Assembly: GCF_048771995.1 (NCBI RefSeq) | Contig: NC_133024.1 | Coordinates: forward strand, 25,684,001-25,748,000 | DNA from: Taeniopygia guttata | Taxonomy: Eukaryota; Chordata; Aves; Passeriformes; Estrildidae | Reading direction: 5' to 3' | Length of the DNA: 64,000 bases | Part shown: positions 14,690-27,539 of the stretch, one piece after another | Numbering within the stretch: position 1 is the first letter of the stretch | How the letters are laid out: every line of letters starts with the position of its first letter | Program-made: the position numbers and the translations under genes | Notes under the pieces: generated by a model | Database searches by the model: none | The model's input: the letters and a program-made list of their open reading frames with translations, nothing else | What the model was told of the DNA's origin: nothing

Positions 14690-15600
14690 CGAGGGAAAGA
14701 GCGCGCGGGAGAGCGGAGGGAGGGATGGAGAAAAGGAGGGAGGGAGGTAAGGGGGCTGCCCCGGGGAGCCCATCCCGGTGGCGGGATGCAGAGGTCCGGC
14801 CCCGGCGCGGACACAGCCCCTCGCCCCACCGAGGCGCCCATCGGCCCCGCAACTTCCCTCTCCGCCCCGGCTGCCACTTTCCCCGGTCCCGGCTGCTCCC
14901 CCGCGGGCGCCGCGGCGCCCCCGCTGTCCCCACCCCGTCCCGTCCCATTCCCCGTCCCGCCGCCGGGGCCCCGCGCCTACCTCGGCTCGCAGGCGGGCGG
15001 CGGCCAGCAGGGCGCAGAGCAGCGGGAGAGTTTTCCAGATCTGCAAGAGAGGGAGCGGGGAGGCGGTGAGCGCGGGCCGGGCCGGGGCCGGCGGGGCGGC
15101 CGCCGCCGCCGCCGAACTTCCCGCCCGGCGACCCCTCTCACCATGCTGCAGGCGGCACCGGCGGGGCAGGAGGAGTTGCGGAGGCGCCTTCCCCGGCTCC
15201 AGCTCGCTCGTGAAGGGAAGGGGAGGGCTCCCCCTCGCCCCGACCCGCCAGCCCGCGGCTCCACCCCCGGCCCGGCCCGACCCCCGCCCCGGGGCCGACT
15301 CCTCCCCGGCCCCCGCCCGCTCCCCGCCGCCCCTCGGCGGTGCCCCCGTCCCTCCCGCCGCCGGCCCCTCGGCGGCCTTTGAAGGCAGCAGGAGGCTGAG
15401 GGGCGTCCAGGGGACTCGGTTACCGCCCCACAACGCCCGGCTTCACAACCCCGAGGGCAGAACACGGGTCCGGGGAGGCTCCCCGAGCCCTGCCCCGGTG
15501 GGGGTGCGGCAGGACTGGCGACAGCCGTGCCGGGGCGCGGATGCCCGCCAGCCGGGTCAAGAGCATCCCGCCGGGGGGTCGCAGCCGCCCCCCGCATTGT
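14690..15600 (-). promoter_or_regulatory. CpG-island promoter and 5' UTR of FSTL1
   Basis: This is a dense block of CpG and G/C runs in otherwise AT-rich surroundings, covering FSTL1 exons 1 and 2. The 5' UTR of exon 1 must lie to the right of 15144. On the minus strand the stretch 15145-15400 contains many GC-box-like runs (GGGGCGGGG type), and I see no TATA box, which fits a TATA-less dispersed promoter. A CCTTTGAAG motif at about 15376 resembles a TCF/LEF site, but this is a single weak match. The exact start of transcription cannot be fixed from sequence. Long open frames of up to 280 codons across this block are low-complexity Pro/Arg/Ala/Gly translations of CpG-island DNA. Confidence 0.8.
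14981..15144 (-). CDS. FSTL1: FSTL1 (follistatin-like 1), 5' end of coding region: initiator codon and signal-peptide exon
   Basis: FSTL1 is a secreted, SPARC-family glycoprotein with follistatin-like and EF-hand domains. Only its first 21 codons are in the window. On the minus strand an ATG at 15144-15142, in good context (GCAGCATGG), is followed directly by a donor GTGAGA. After a 101-bp intron (15141-15041) a pyrimidine-rich acceptor ending TTGCAG opens exon 2 (15040-14981, 20 codons: IWKTLPLLCALLAAARLRAE), closed by donor GTAGGC at 14980. The peptide is a signal sequence: a positively charged start, a Leu/Ala core (LPLLCALLAAA), then RLRAE. This resembles the MWK...RAE start of vertebrate FSTL1. 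Both introns are phase 0. The diagnostic cysteine-rich follistatin exon lies outside the window, so identity rests on the signal peptide, the splice structure and the divergent NDUFB4 neighbour expected from human synteny. Confidence 0.82.
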
Positions 15601-18600
15601 CACAAAAATGGGGAAACTGAGGCACGAGGTGGCTTTTCCACAGGCGGGACTCACTCAGTGACTCAACCCACTGTCCCCCCACGCTCCAGCCCTGAAGCCA
15701 CTGAAGTCCTGACCACAGCTACAGGTGTCACTCGTGTCGGGATGCAGGCAGGTTCAAAAATAAGGGTTTAGATATAATCTGAGCAAAACAGGCAGCCAGG
15801 GCTTCATGCCAGGCACAGGGGCTCAAAATCCCACCTGAAATGCCTGGTGGTGCTCATTTGTGTATAAATACCTGTGATCCTCTTGTTTCAGCTCTTTATC
15901 TCTGAATTTCAGTAGTCTCCAGTAGCTAGAAGAGAGGATGTGACAATGCAAAGAGACCCATTGCCTTGGGCACATTCAGAAACCTCTCTCACAGCAAGCA
16001 ATACTGACACCAGTTGTCAAAGGCATTTTCTCGAGTTTTGAGGTTTGTTGTAACCAAAAATGACACCCCTGGCTTTAAAATACCATGTCACTCTGACCAA
16101 GCATGCCTATAAGCTGTCTTCTTTTCCTGTTTTATTCTGTGCCCTCAATGCAGGCAGGCACCAAGGGAGATGCTGGCATGTGCACCCTCATTCACAAAGA
16201 CCAAAGAGTATTCCAGCATCCTGCTGCAAGGAGAAAACTCTGCGAAGAGTTACCCTAGATCAGCCCACATCTGGTCTGTTAATGGCAGCTGTGCCATTTT
16301 TCTGTGCTTCCTTAGGTTCTGCTTCCTTACTCAGTTTTGTTTTTAGGACTACTGTTACTAATTTTGCATTTATAAAGCATCCTCTCCAGCATGTTCTGCT
16401 TCTGCCTGTGAATGGTACTAGTCTATAAATCCATCCTGAAGAGATGTCTAATTATTTCACTGCTGATGCTGAGCAATATGATTTTCATTGCTTGGTGTTG
16501 GTTCTTTTAAACTCACCTTTCATGATATACCTCTTTGTTTTGGAGCCACTGGTTGCCCTGCCTCATGATACAGCACATGCATAGTTATGGCTGAAATCAG
16601 CTCGCCTCTAGTTTGCAGATCACCCTGAGTCACCCTGAAGTGAGTGCCATGATAAGAAAAAAAACAAATAGCAAATGATAAATTCATTTTAAAAGATTAA
16701 TCAATTTCTGTGCCCTTGGTACTCAGCTCTGTGGAAGCTGTGTTACATGAGGAGGCTCTCTATTTCCAGAGAGCAAAAGTGACTCATATCAGCCTTCAGA
16801 ACAGAGCACTAGCAGGGGTCTCCCAGTGCCTGCATTTCCTCACTGATACCACAGGCAGCCTCCTCATGTAGGTGTGATTAGGCACTCTGCTGGATTATGT
16901 AGGTCACCATGAGCTTGGGTTTTTCTTCTGTGTACTCAAAGGCCTAAATATGGAACAGAAACTAAAGGATTTAATCTCCCGTTCTGCATTGACATTCAGG
17001 TACATGAAAATATATTTCTTCAAGTTTGTTTCTATCATGTGGAAATGGGTAGAGGTAAAAACCAAAAAGCACCTCTCATACAAGCATCAGAAAGGGTGAG
17101 CACAAGACAAAATCTCAGTGCAGACACCAGAGCCTTATTGCTGTGCACAAAGGCACACATTTTATAACCAAATACATGATATCCAACAAACTTTTCACTT
17201 TCCCCCCAAACTTTCACCATTTAAAACCGTAAACTGCAAAGGAACAGTCTGTACAACCTGAATGCATGACAAATCTGATGGGACTCTTTGCTCTTTCATG
17301 ATGGACCCAAAACACGCAGCTTGAATCAGAGGCACTAGAATAAGGGGAAAGCAAATGCATTTACAGTTGTGTTTTCAAGCTGTGGCCATAATGGGTAAGG
17401 TAATTCATCATTTCTGGCTGCACAACCAAAATATCATAAAAATGCTTTCAGCTAAAAGCTTCATTATAAGACTGAACGATCTTTGCCTGAAATTTTGAAG
17501 GCTGCAATGCTCTGGTGGGCCAAAGAAATTGGGAATCATTGCTCTACAGAGATGTTGTTGTTCTATTACATATACCAGTATTTCATTTCTGCTGATGCTT
17601 ACTTTCCAGTCACTGGTATTTCTAAACAAACATTTTGTTACACATATGGGATTGCAAATTTTGAGATACATACTTATCCCCCAACTGGCTGCACAACTGA
17701 AATTCAGTAACAAGTTGTTGCCTGAGAAGCAGATCAAGGGAAGCCTGGACACATGCAAGTGTACATCTCATGGGTGGATACATTCTCCTGTGTTTAATAA
17801 AATGCAGGCTTCAACAGAAGCTTCTTCGGTTCTTGGGGCACTGTCAAGATCACTCCCCTGGATTTCTGGTGCCTCATGAGGGTTACTCTGGAGGCTCAGA
17901 CTCTCCCTTATTACATCATGTGCACGCACATACACCCAAAATGATACTGTAACCCTCATTTCCCAGGGTAATGAGGCTAAACAAGCCAAAAATTACTTCT
18001 TAAGCGTTCACCCAACCCTTGTGGCTGTACCATGATATCACCCTCTCCACATTACCTCACTCCTATCCACCACCCACATTCTTCATATTTCCCCATTTCC
18101 CCTGCCATACGAAACATCTGCCCTAAGGGATGGGGTTGTGCTCACACTGCTGTGATGAAGTCAGTGATTGCCCTGCCTGCACTGTGTTTTAGGTTACATT
18201 TCAAGAAACCGAGTTACTTGGCAAGTGGCCTTCATGACAGGACAATAGTTGCCTGTGTGACAGGACAACAATCTGTCCCATTGAAGAGCAGGACATTTGC
18301 AGCAACATTATTTGGTAGAATTAAGAAGCAGGGAATTATTTTTGAGTAGTAAACCTGTTAAAGCTGTAGCTGAGAAGGCTCAGCTTGTGTGGCACTGGAG
18401 ACATCTGTGTTGTCTTGAGCTATGTGAGCAGTGACTCCTCATGGACCAGACTGCCAGCACCTGAGGAAGGACCAAGGGATGCCTGGGTTTTCCCAGCAGA
18501 CATAGGCCAAGACTATAAGACATGAGGGGAAAGCCTGGAGCAGGATTACACCCTCAAAGATGTGGGCATCAGACCCAAATGAACTCTATGATGACTACAA

Positions 18601-19584
18601 GGCCAGCATGAGGGTCCCCAGAGCTGTAACACATGGATCACATGGACACCTCACTCAGGCTCACAGCAGCTTTCTCCAGGTGTCCCCCTGACCCGGCAGT
18701 GCTGACTCAAGTCTGTAACTACTTTTCTGGAGTTTGGTTACTTTGAAGACTGCACTTTGTTAAAGGCAGATTTTTTTTTTTTTTTCTATTTCTGGCTTTG
18801 TTTTTTGCTTCATTCCCTTGCTCTTGTAATTTTCTTTCTCATTGTGGCTTCCTTGTTTCTTGCTCCTGCTCCAGCTACAGTATTTGTACTAATCATTATG
18901 CCTTAAAGCTCTATTTCAGACCTGATGCAATAAAGTGCTATACCTTCCCCTCTTTTTCTCCCCTAGTAGATGTCTTTATTTTGCAGGTTGTACTGGGAAC
19001 ATTGCTGACCAAAGGGCACACAGGTCTGGCACTAGCAGGCTGCGTGGTTGGTATAAAATGCATTCTCCAATGGTTAATGCATTTGATAGGCTTTTGGATA
19101 TTCCATTAGCTAGAGCAATAAAAATGCCTAAATACTTTGACAACCTGGCCCTTAAACTTTATCCTTGGTATCTCTTTTTTCAAGGTGAGCTTTTCTAATT
19201 TCAGACAAGCTCCCAAAGGCAGCATCTCCTCACAGAATTCATCCAGCCCCAGCACCCAGATGCAATAACCCAGGTAAGCCATGCCCACTCTGAGAGCACA
19301 CAGAGCTGCATCCATGTCCAGACAGCGTAACCATATCTACTCTGCTTTTGCCACAGCCTGGCTGAGGCTAACTTGATGGTCACAGTACATGCGGATCCAA
19401 GTCCTGGCGTAAGAAAGAAAAATCAGTCTCAAAGCCTCAGTGTGGAAACAGTCAATCTGTCCTCAGTAGTGTGGCATGCTTCTGTCTCAGCATGTTGCTC
19501 GTGCCAGTTCACTGCACTGCTGCCAGGTCAGAATGCAGCACAGATAAATTAAATACTCTTGCTTTTGACTCTGCTCATGCCCCT
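15601..19584. other. Intergenic, no gene recognised
   Basis: AT-rich sequence right of the FSTL1 promoter. Open frames of up to 122 codons (16060-16428) have no recognisable domains. It includes a T-rich run near 18771-18785. I see no RNA gene. Confidence 0.6.
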
Positions 19585-19690
19585 TTGTAAAGAGGCTGAG
19601 GGCACAAGTCTTGTTCAGCCCAGAGAAGAGACCCTGTTCAGAGCAGGAGGGTAGATTGAAGTCTCTTCCAACCTGAATTATTCAATGAAC
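19585..19690 (+). mobile_element. Degenerate CR1 LINE fragment (3' end)
   Basis: The stretch carries TTGTTCAGCCCAGAGAAGAG and then, after an apparent internal deletion, CTCTTCCAACCTGAATTATT. Both are landmarks of the CR1 ORF2 tail and 3' end read in the sense direction. It is short and old. Confidence 0.6.
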
Positions 19691-21949
19691 TTGTTTGGTT
19701 CTTTAAGTTTGGCACAACCTTTAAACTAAAATCACTTTCACAAAAGAAGTCCTATCTATCCAAGAGCAGTTTGATACAATTCCCTGAAAGTGCTCCCTAG
19801 AATGGTGCTTGTCCATGGCCAAACAGCTCAGAACTGCCAAGTTCACTAGCTGTGATCTGGAGATAAAGAATCACAGTAATTCTTACAGGCCTGTATGTAC
19901 AAAGAACAGGTCTCATGCATCTGGAGCAACAGCTGGCATGAAGGAAACAGTGTTCTCAGGCAGTCCAATATCATCTACAAGGCTGCCCCTCAGCCTGACA
20001 AGAAGTAAGAGCTATCCCAGCTGCCAGATGTGTGCTTCCACCATCATGTAAATGATAACCAGTCACAGAGATTGGCTCATAGAGACTGCCTGGCACATCT
20101 AACCGGGTGCAGAGGAGATGTGGCTTATCACTTAGATGAGCAAACCCCTTATTTCATTCAAATGAGGCAGTCACTAGCAAGATATCTGTACCCACCGTTA
20201 TTTTTTGTGGGGTCCTAGCCTATTTGCTACTGCCTCAGTTGTTGGATTTGGGTCTGACCCCAAAAGCCCCTCAGAGAGAGTTTGATAATACAACAGGCAA
20301 TTGCAGAAGCCTAGCAAATTAAGTCTTAGGACAAGTATCAAGGCAAGTTGAGTTGTCCATTGTATAGGCAGCTGAGTGGGCTGTCCAATTCATAATATGG
20401 ATTTCCTCATGTGTAACTCTACATCACAAAGCAGGATGCAGGTACACACTGCCATGAAAAAACACTGCAGGGTAGAGTCCCAGCTTGACTCCACACCTGC
20501 CAACGTCACATGCACTTCACAGCGCAAACTGTTACATATAGTACTACTATTTGAAAGTGAGGAAATAAACATCACTGCCTTCCACTTCCTTCTCCATTAT
20601 CTCCCTCATTTTGCAGATGCTTTCACAGAGGAGTTGCTAAGGTCATTTCTGTCAGACCACAGAGTCAAACCCAGGTCTCTTCTGTGGCTGGATGAAATTT
20701 TCAGTTACTTTATCTTTCTGCATCATTGAGCTACAAAGACGTACTCAGCCCTGCCATATTCCATACAATAACCCAGGCACCCTATTCCCAACATACTACT
20801 GCTGCAGAGTGAGCAGTTATCTGCTATCAGCAAATCCTGATTCACACAATTAAGAGCACTTCCTCCATTAGCTGAAACAGTAGGGGGTTTGTGCTCATGA
20901 ATATAGCAAGAAATCAACCCAGGATTTATTGAGCTCAGGCACAGGCTGTAATAATCTATCAATTATATCACAAGAAAACACAAGTGTTCCATGTGTCACT
21001 CACTTGTCTCACCTCTCAATCGCTGCTGTCATGCAGGGGCAAGCCTAACATTTGAATGATCTAGCCAGAAAAAATTCCAGGAGGTGTGCTAGCACCTGCC
21101 ATCCTGCTGTAAAGAAGCAGGCTCTCCCTCTCTCTAGCAGCCAAAGCTCATCACCTGTGGCTTGGCCGTGGGATCTACAAATCCTGGCTACCAAGTCAAA
21201 GCACCAAGTGCTGGAAGAGCCATTGGGCATTTCCAGGATTAATATGAACGCCACAGGAGGTGCTGGCGTGTGTGCAGCCAGCTCCTTCTTGGGAAGGGCA
21301 AGGACACAGAGCTAATGAGCCTACTGAGGTGTGGGAAGAGTTTGTGTAGAGGCTTTTGTGTGCCTCAATACCACACAATCCAGCTACAAGGTATGGGACC
21401 TAAGAGACCACTGAGGTGACACTCCACTGAGCAGCTCTAAGGTTGCCTCCTAACCTGCATAATCTGTCCACTGCTGTGCAATAGAAATTGAGTGCATCCC
21501 AAGACGTCACCAATCCATTCAAACAATTGCCACAACAGCAGATCCTGTCTCTCAGCAATGCTACAGGACTGTCAGAGTACATCAGGATTCATCCCCATAC
21601 GGGCCACCAATTGTTGGCATTGGTGCTTTGCACCAATCAACAGGGGATGGAAACTGACTGTCATTGCCAGTTTCTTATTTTACTGTAAAACTTTCATACC
21701 TTTTCTCTGTGAGTTCCCAAGGGCAGCTTCTTTCAATTCTGACTAATTTTCTCCTTTTCTTCTGCACAGCTGGCCGACTTCTTCCTGTCCCTATCATGAC
21801 CACCTAACCCTTTCTATCCCTAGGAGTACAAACAAACCCTCACTGTCCCTAGCACAACCACCCAACCCTTACTCCTCACAGCAGCACAGCCAACAGACTC
21901 CAACTCTCCCCTCGACCAGCTAACCCACTCTTTTGTAACTCTATAGCAT

Positions 21950-21977
21950 CCATCCTTATTGGACCATCCTTATTGGA
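21950..21977. repeat. Short tandem duplication, 14 bp x 2
   Basis: Two perfect adjacent copies of CCATCCTTATTGGA. Confidence 0.9.
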
Positions 21978-24222
21978 CACAGCTGTGCCCTATTAAGGGC
22001 AGGGCTTTTCCTACTCTTTGGTAATTAGTACAGCTGCAGCTCCTCAGGGGCGAGATTTCCTTCAGCACTATATCTATTCTCTCATAATTCATCCTTCCAC
22101 AAGAGTACATCTCAAACTCAGGTCTTGTAGCTACTTTCTCCTTACCCTGACATTATACATATACAAAAACCTCATGAGCTGTGCCAGTCACTTCTATGGT
22201 CTAGAAGACAGGGGTTCTCGGGTTCTTCCAGCCACTCTGAATAATTTTGCTATTCTCATCCTCTAAGGATGTGCAACCTACTAGCATAGAACATGATCAC
22301 ACACACATAGCTATCTGTCCCAGCCCGAGGCAGAGCCTGGGATACTTGCTAGAAGGCGTTCAGGAATTTTCTGCCCAAAATGCATTTGAACTATGTGAGT
22401 CGAGGCTGGGTCAGTGGGGACTGGGTGTGGAGCAGCAGCTCTGTGAGTCACCAGGGGTCTGTGAGACCTGAAGGAAAGGTCGACACAGACTTTTAAAAGT
22501 ACAGACTGCTGTGATGTTCTGTACACAGATTCAGGACGTTTGTTCCAGTGGTGTATATATGAGAAAGCTTGGGAGTTGTCCATGTAAGTTTGGACAGCTG
22601 ACCTAAAACATAAACACAAGTTCAGGGACTCTTATAAAATGAGAAATTATGCTTCTAAGCAAAAAAATGGGCAACATGTCAGTAAACACAGCTCACCCTA
22701 GAGATTAGCTCTTGTCATTGCTTAGCAATGCTATGAAATCATATATTCCCCTCCCAGCCTTGGGCTAGACAATGGAAACCAAGGGGTTTTAGTTTTCCTT
22801 CATACAGAGGAGCAATGTCTGCCTTTAACCAGAGCTATCATTCCCTAGGAGATGCTAAGCACCCTCAGCCCCTCTACAGGGGCTGGCAAGTGCAGTTGCT
22901 GAGCACCTGAAAATACGGTTGTTGAATTAGGTGGTAAGTATAGAGAAAGCATCTGACCTTAGACATCCATTGTTGAACATGGATGTTAATTGCTTCAGCC
23001 AAGCTGACCCAGTGGGTCAGGATTATGCCAGACCTTTAAACGTGTAAGAAGAGGATAAATAGCTGTAAACAAAGCCAATCCAAAGGAAAAGGTCACTGCT
23101 TTCAACCTGTGTGAGAGAAAGATTTTGAATTGGAAATGTTAGTGATAGGAGGGAAAGTGGGTAAGAAGTTGTGATTACAAACTGAATGAGTCCCAGGAGA
23201 ATGGAAACTGGGAAAGCTGGATGGGCAAGCTCAAATGACATGCTCTTCTGGACCAGTGCAGCACTGCAGTGATCACTGAACTCTGTTGGAAAGCAAGGTG
23301 AAGGAGGTGACAGACCTTTATGGCAGAACAACAGAGTGGAGGAGATGAGCAAAGCAGGCCATAAGCAAAAAAGAAAGGATGAAAGCACCATCAGAGGGCT
23401 TGGAAAGAGGAACAGGTACTGGCTAAATGGCACAGATTTGGAGGGGCCTGCCTGGCTCTGAAAGACTGAGGGAGAGGATAAATTCATGGTGGAAGTGTGA
23501 CATCTTCCCAAATCCCATCTGGATATCCAACACTCACAAGTTCATTGACTTTAACAGTAGCACAATCCTACCTTTAGAAAAGGAGTGTGCTCACTCGATC
23601 TGAACTTCTGACTCTTTTAAAATGTCTATATCCATGACTTCCCACAGCAAGAGGTACAGCTGTTTAACATGGCACTGGGACCAAAATGCTAAATAAAACC
23701 TGTCAACTGAACCCAGATCTCCAGTATCTTTTACAAGTTTGCCTCTATCTTCCTATAGCGAGATATGAGGTCATCTGCTCCAAACAAAATGACTGGCTTA
23801 GCACTTTTGGCTCCTGTGGGTACCTATCCCAATTTGGTGGGAGAAACTTAATGGCCAGCTGACACAGGCAGGTCTGGATGGAGCTGTGCTTTGTAACTCT
23901 GTGCCCATGCATATCTGTGTGTAACATCACATAACATCTGTCCAGATGCTCTGGGGCAGGGTTTTTAGAGACCTTTTCCATCATCCCACTCCCCAGGAAA
24001 TGCAAACCTGGGAATGACATGGCTTTGAGTTAGTGTGGAGCCTGGAAATTACAAATTAACATAAACTGTGAGTTTACATACTTCTCACAGCCATTTATGG
24101 CCTTGTCTGAGCTTAAATAAAAGCCATGGTCCCTGGAAAATCTGGGCCTGTCTGTCAGTGAGGCATTCCAGAGAAAACATCACGTGAAGTGAAATAAGAT
24201 CTTTGTTCTGCATGCTTTCCCT

Positions 24223-24233
24223 CCCCCCCCCCC
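24223..24233. repeat. Poly(C) run of 11
   Basis: An uninterrupted C11 run in a pyrimidine-rich stretch. Confidence 0.9.
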
Positions 24234-25815
24234 TTCCCTTTTTCTGAATGAGGCAGTTTTGTCCAAGGATTACAAGCCAATGTTCCAATCCCTCACAGAC
24301 GTTTTCCATTATCAGAGCTGCCTCTTGTCCTTCAAATCATTTTCCACAGGACTCCTGTAACTGGGGCTAGGAAATGAAGCCAAAAGTTCAGAAGAAAGGA
24401 CCCTATTCCAGGCTGCTGACAAGACTGAAAAATGCTTTAGGGTGTTGTTGGGACCACCCAGACTGAAGCATCCTCAGCAGGGGAGCAGCTGAAAGAGATG
24501 CTAGTGGTGGGAGGAGGCTCACTGTACTGTACAGGCATTTAAACAGCTTGGTAAATTAACTTTGATGAGGTATAATCACATTGTGTGGAATTGACTATAG
24601 AGACTGGTGGTAGACAACAGTGACTGATGATTAACTCCACAGCATACACTACAAAGGGCCTTTGTGTTGCCCCCCTGAGACTTACCCATATTTTGTGAGC
24701 TGCTTCTGTCTGGGAATCAAATTGCCCCTGCTATAGAAAACTACCAAACAGGGTTGGAGGAAGGGAGGGGAAACTCCAGGGTGGCATTCTGTTTGGATTC
24801 TTCTTCCCCCCACCCCTCCCACAATACCATCCTGTGCTGGGGGTCTGAGATGTATGGAGCTGGGCCACCTACTTACTGCACAGAGCCAAGCAGCTTCCTT
24901 CCTGTAAACAGAAACCAGCTACTGGAATGGCATCAGGCTCTGCTCTGCAGATTCCTTTTTCCATTGAGCTCAGCTGCAGAGGAGGTCACCAAGCTGGAAG
25001 GACCCATCTGAAGAACCCACAAAGCCCCTTTCTGCATCCTCACATAACTTTGCCATTCTGGCCTTTGGAGACTTCTGCTGAAGTTCCTCCAACCATCATG
25101 ATCTCATCTACCTTGAGAAGGAAAATCTCCAATTCCTTGTTTCATGTTTGCAAGAAAGTTAAGGTGGCACTTGATGAGAACCATGAGAAACAAAATTAGG
25201 TTCCCTACATGTCCCCTTCCCTCCAACTCAGCTCTAGACAGTGAAATAAAGCTACAGCAAATGTCAAAAAGGTAGTCACGACCACAGCTTACATTGCTGC
25301 AGGAAAATTTGCCAGGACTCCTCTGTTAGCATCCTAATGTGAAAGAATTCTGCTGCTTCACAAGCAAGGACTGCCCTAGGACAAGGGAGGTCTGAGTGGC
25401 AGTATTGTATTCCCAATGGCTGTATTCTGCTTTTTATCAGGATGTAGGATGTTCTGGGAAGCAAAACACATTAGGCAGGCCTGGCTTCCATGATCAGAGC
25501 TCATGACCCCTACCTTCTGGAACCAGACCTCGTTTCATCTGTCTTGATGAGTTTGACTTTTTCTCACTTGCAAGCCCCAAGATTTCAACAGATGTGTTGC
25601 ATAATTCCTGGTGTCTCCTTTTTGCCATCCTAAGCCTAGATGCATGTCTCACCAACACCATACAAGCTCAGAGCACCTGGTTAGATGGTGAAAGATGGAG
25701 AGAAACTGTTTCCTTGGCAGCTGTTTGCAGAGTTGAACTGACTATCAAAGAGAAGGGGTTATGAGCTAAGTACCTCTGCCAGGCTAGGACTATATGTGGG
25801 TTTGAGCAGTCCTGC

Positions 25816-26010
25816 AGAATCACAGAAATGCTGGCCAGAGGGGGAGGGGATCTTGGTGGCTGTGTGGTTCAGCCTCCTACCTGAAGCAGGGCTATGGCCA
25901 ACACTCATGTGGTTGGCTGTGCCTCTGTCTCACCAAATCTTGAAGATCTCTGCAGATGGTGTCTCCACCAGCTCCCTGGGCACCTGTTACAATGACACAT
26001 CCTTGTATCA
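25816..26010 (-). mobile_element. CR1 LINE 3'-end fragment
   Basis: It begins AGAATCACAGAAATG (the reverse complement of the CR1 3' octamer tail). It continues through CTTGAAGATCTCTGCAGATGG and CCAGCTCCCTGGGCACCTGT, as in CR1 3' UTRs read antisense. The element is 5'-truncated, and its right boundary is approximate. Confidence 0.75.
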
Positions 26011-26254
26011 GGAACCTGTAAGTGTTTATCCTCCCTAAACTTACCCACACCCCTTCTCACGTCCTCAGACATGGGGTTCCTTGACATCTATAGGGATCTC
26101 CATATATGGGAGATCAGTGGTCTGAAATGGAGCTGTTGACTGCTCTGAGAAATCTCCTGCACCTGAACAGATCTTGGCCATAGATAGTCTGATCACTCTG
26201 GCATGACACTCTACTTGACATCAGGAATTAGTCTGAATTTAGTCTATGGCTATA

Positions 26255-26350
26255 AATTAGGAATTATGGTAATGATATAATTTTTATTAATACAAATATT
26301 ATTATGTAATAATAATAAAAATAATAAGTATTAATACACATTAATAGTGT
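26255..26350. repeat. AT-rich, AATAAT-like low-complexity stretch
   Basis: About 95 bases of almost pure A/T with repeated TAATAATAAT and TTATTA words. Confidence 0.8.
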
Positions 26351-26916
26351 AAACTCACTACAAACCTAAAAATAATGTAAAATGCTGACTGAAAATGCAT
26401 AACTACATTAATCCTTTTCTACAAACTCTTCCAGTTGCATTTCCTTCTTTCATAGTGAATAAATAGGCATTCAGCTGCACACAGCCACCCTCTGCTCCTG
26501 TTCTCCTGCTCTGATCAGTCACAAGGTTGGTAAAATGCATTTGCTCTTTTGAGCACATATACAGCAACAGCAGGAAAACCTGGCCAATTTATCTGAAAAT
26601 AATGGTATACTTCTTCACCTAGCTGATTATCTCTCCACTTTGGGGGTCATGCCTCATTCATTCTTTTCTTGCATACATTATACTGCAATGGTAAGGTAAA
26701 CAAAATTAAAACCAACTTGCTTACACTGCTTGGTCAGAGCAAAGATCAGACATTTCCCTCAAAGCAATTCTGACTTTTTCTTGTCTGCCAAGAAATGCTG
26801 CAGCTCCCTCAGCTGAGGCGATACAAGGGCAGGGGGGGGGTCACAGCTGATTTTGCTTCTGGGCAGAGACTGAGCTTCTGTAATTCTCAGAAACTCTAGA
26901 TTACTTGCAGATAGCA

Positions 26917-26935
26917 AGACAGCAGAGGGCACACT
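26917..26935 (+). promoter_or_regulatory. Weak candidate CTCF motif
   Basis: GACAGCAGAGGGCACACTG matches the AGAGGGCA core of CTCF sites, but the left half is weak. It has forward orientation. Confidence 0.3.
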
Positions 26936-27539
26936 GTAATCACTGCAGGTACAGGGGCTCAGGAGCAGCATGTGGTTCCACCACACAGTAAACACACAGA
27001 GATGTCTCTGATGTACCTGTGCGAGGAAAAAGGAGAGTGTGCCATCCAGATGAGACAGAGCCCATAAAAAGGGTAGGGAAGAGAAAGGGAAGTGGGAAGC
27101 AGTGATGCCCCAGATGAGGTGACAGCAGACAGGCTGGCAGAAGTTATGTGTGGAGCTCCTGAAGAGCAGCTGGTGTAAGGAGGTCATTAGAGTTTCACTG
27201 CAATACATGGGAAACCATGAAATAACTTTCCATGTCCTGCAGGTTTAAAGCATTTCAACCTGGCAAGACTTTCATCTGTCCTATCTTCCAAAACAATAAA
27301 AAACCCAACAAAAATCAACAGCAATGACACCAAACCCCCATAGTGTGATATCAGATGGGTCACTGCCCAAAACAATAGTGGGGTTCAAGCCATTTCTAAG
27401 AGGGAGCCTCTGTAAATGGATTGGCTGGAGGAGAGGCTGCTGCCTGTACAGTCAGCACATCCCACTGAGGTTGGTAGGTAGATGGGTGTCTGCTGCCCAG
27501 CCACTCCTGGTGACATTGTGACCCAGCCCTAGCTTCCCA

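Larger units (their letters stand above)
1..14980 (-). other. FSTL1 intron 2 (partial, continues beyond the left edge)
   Basis: From the exon 2 donor (14980) to the window edge I found no exon matching the cysteine-rich follistatin domain that should follow (it would encode a CANVFCGAG-like motif). The region is AT-rich non-coding sequence with short chance reading frames, a 134-bp direct duplication, a 12-base G run (7492-7503), an 18-base T run (14320-14337) and two short tandem repeats (13800-13827 and 14131-14169). The exon search was by eye, so a diverged short exon could have been missed. Confidence 0.65.
19691..25815. other. Intergenic, no gene recognised
   Basis: Non-coding by inspection. 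It contains a 14-bp perfect tandem duplication (21950-21977), a C11 run (24223-24233) and a 162-codon minus-strand open frame (23023-23511) rich in Leu/Ser/Phe without domains, which I take as chance. Confidence 0.6.

Noticed and set aside
1..14980. Further FSTL1 exons
   Set aside because: No minus-strand match to the cysteine-rich follistatin exon was found, so intron 2 is taken to continue beyond the left edge.
14660..15620. Long open frames (up to 280 codons) on both strands over the FSTL1 promoter
   Set aside because: They overlap each other in all frames and encode low-complexity Pro/Arg/Gly/Ala. They arise because GC-rich DNA has few stop codons. Only the short spliced FSTL1 frame has a recognisable protein.
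23023..23511. 162-codon minus-strand open frame rich in Leu/Ser/Phe
   Set aside because: Composition reflects purine-rich sequence read antisense. No recognisable family and no supporting context.
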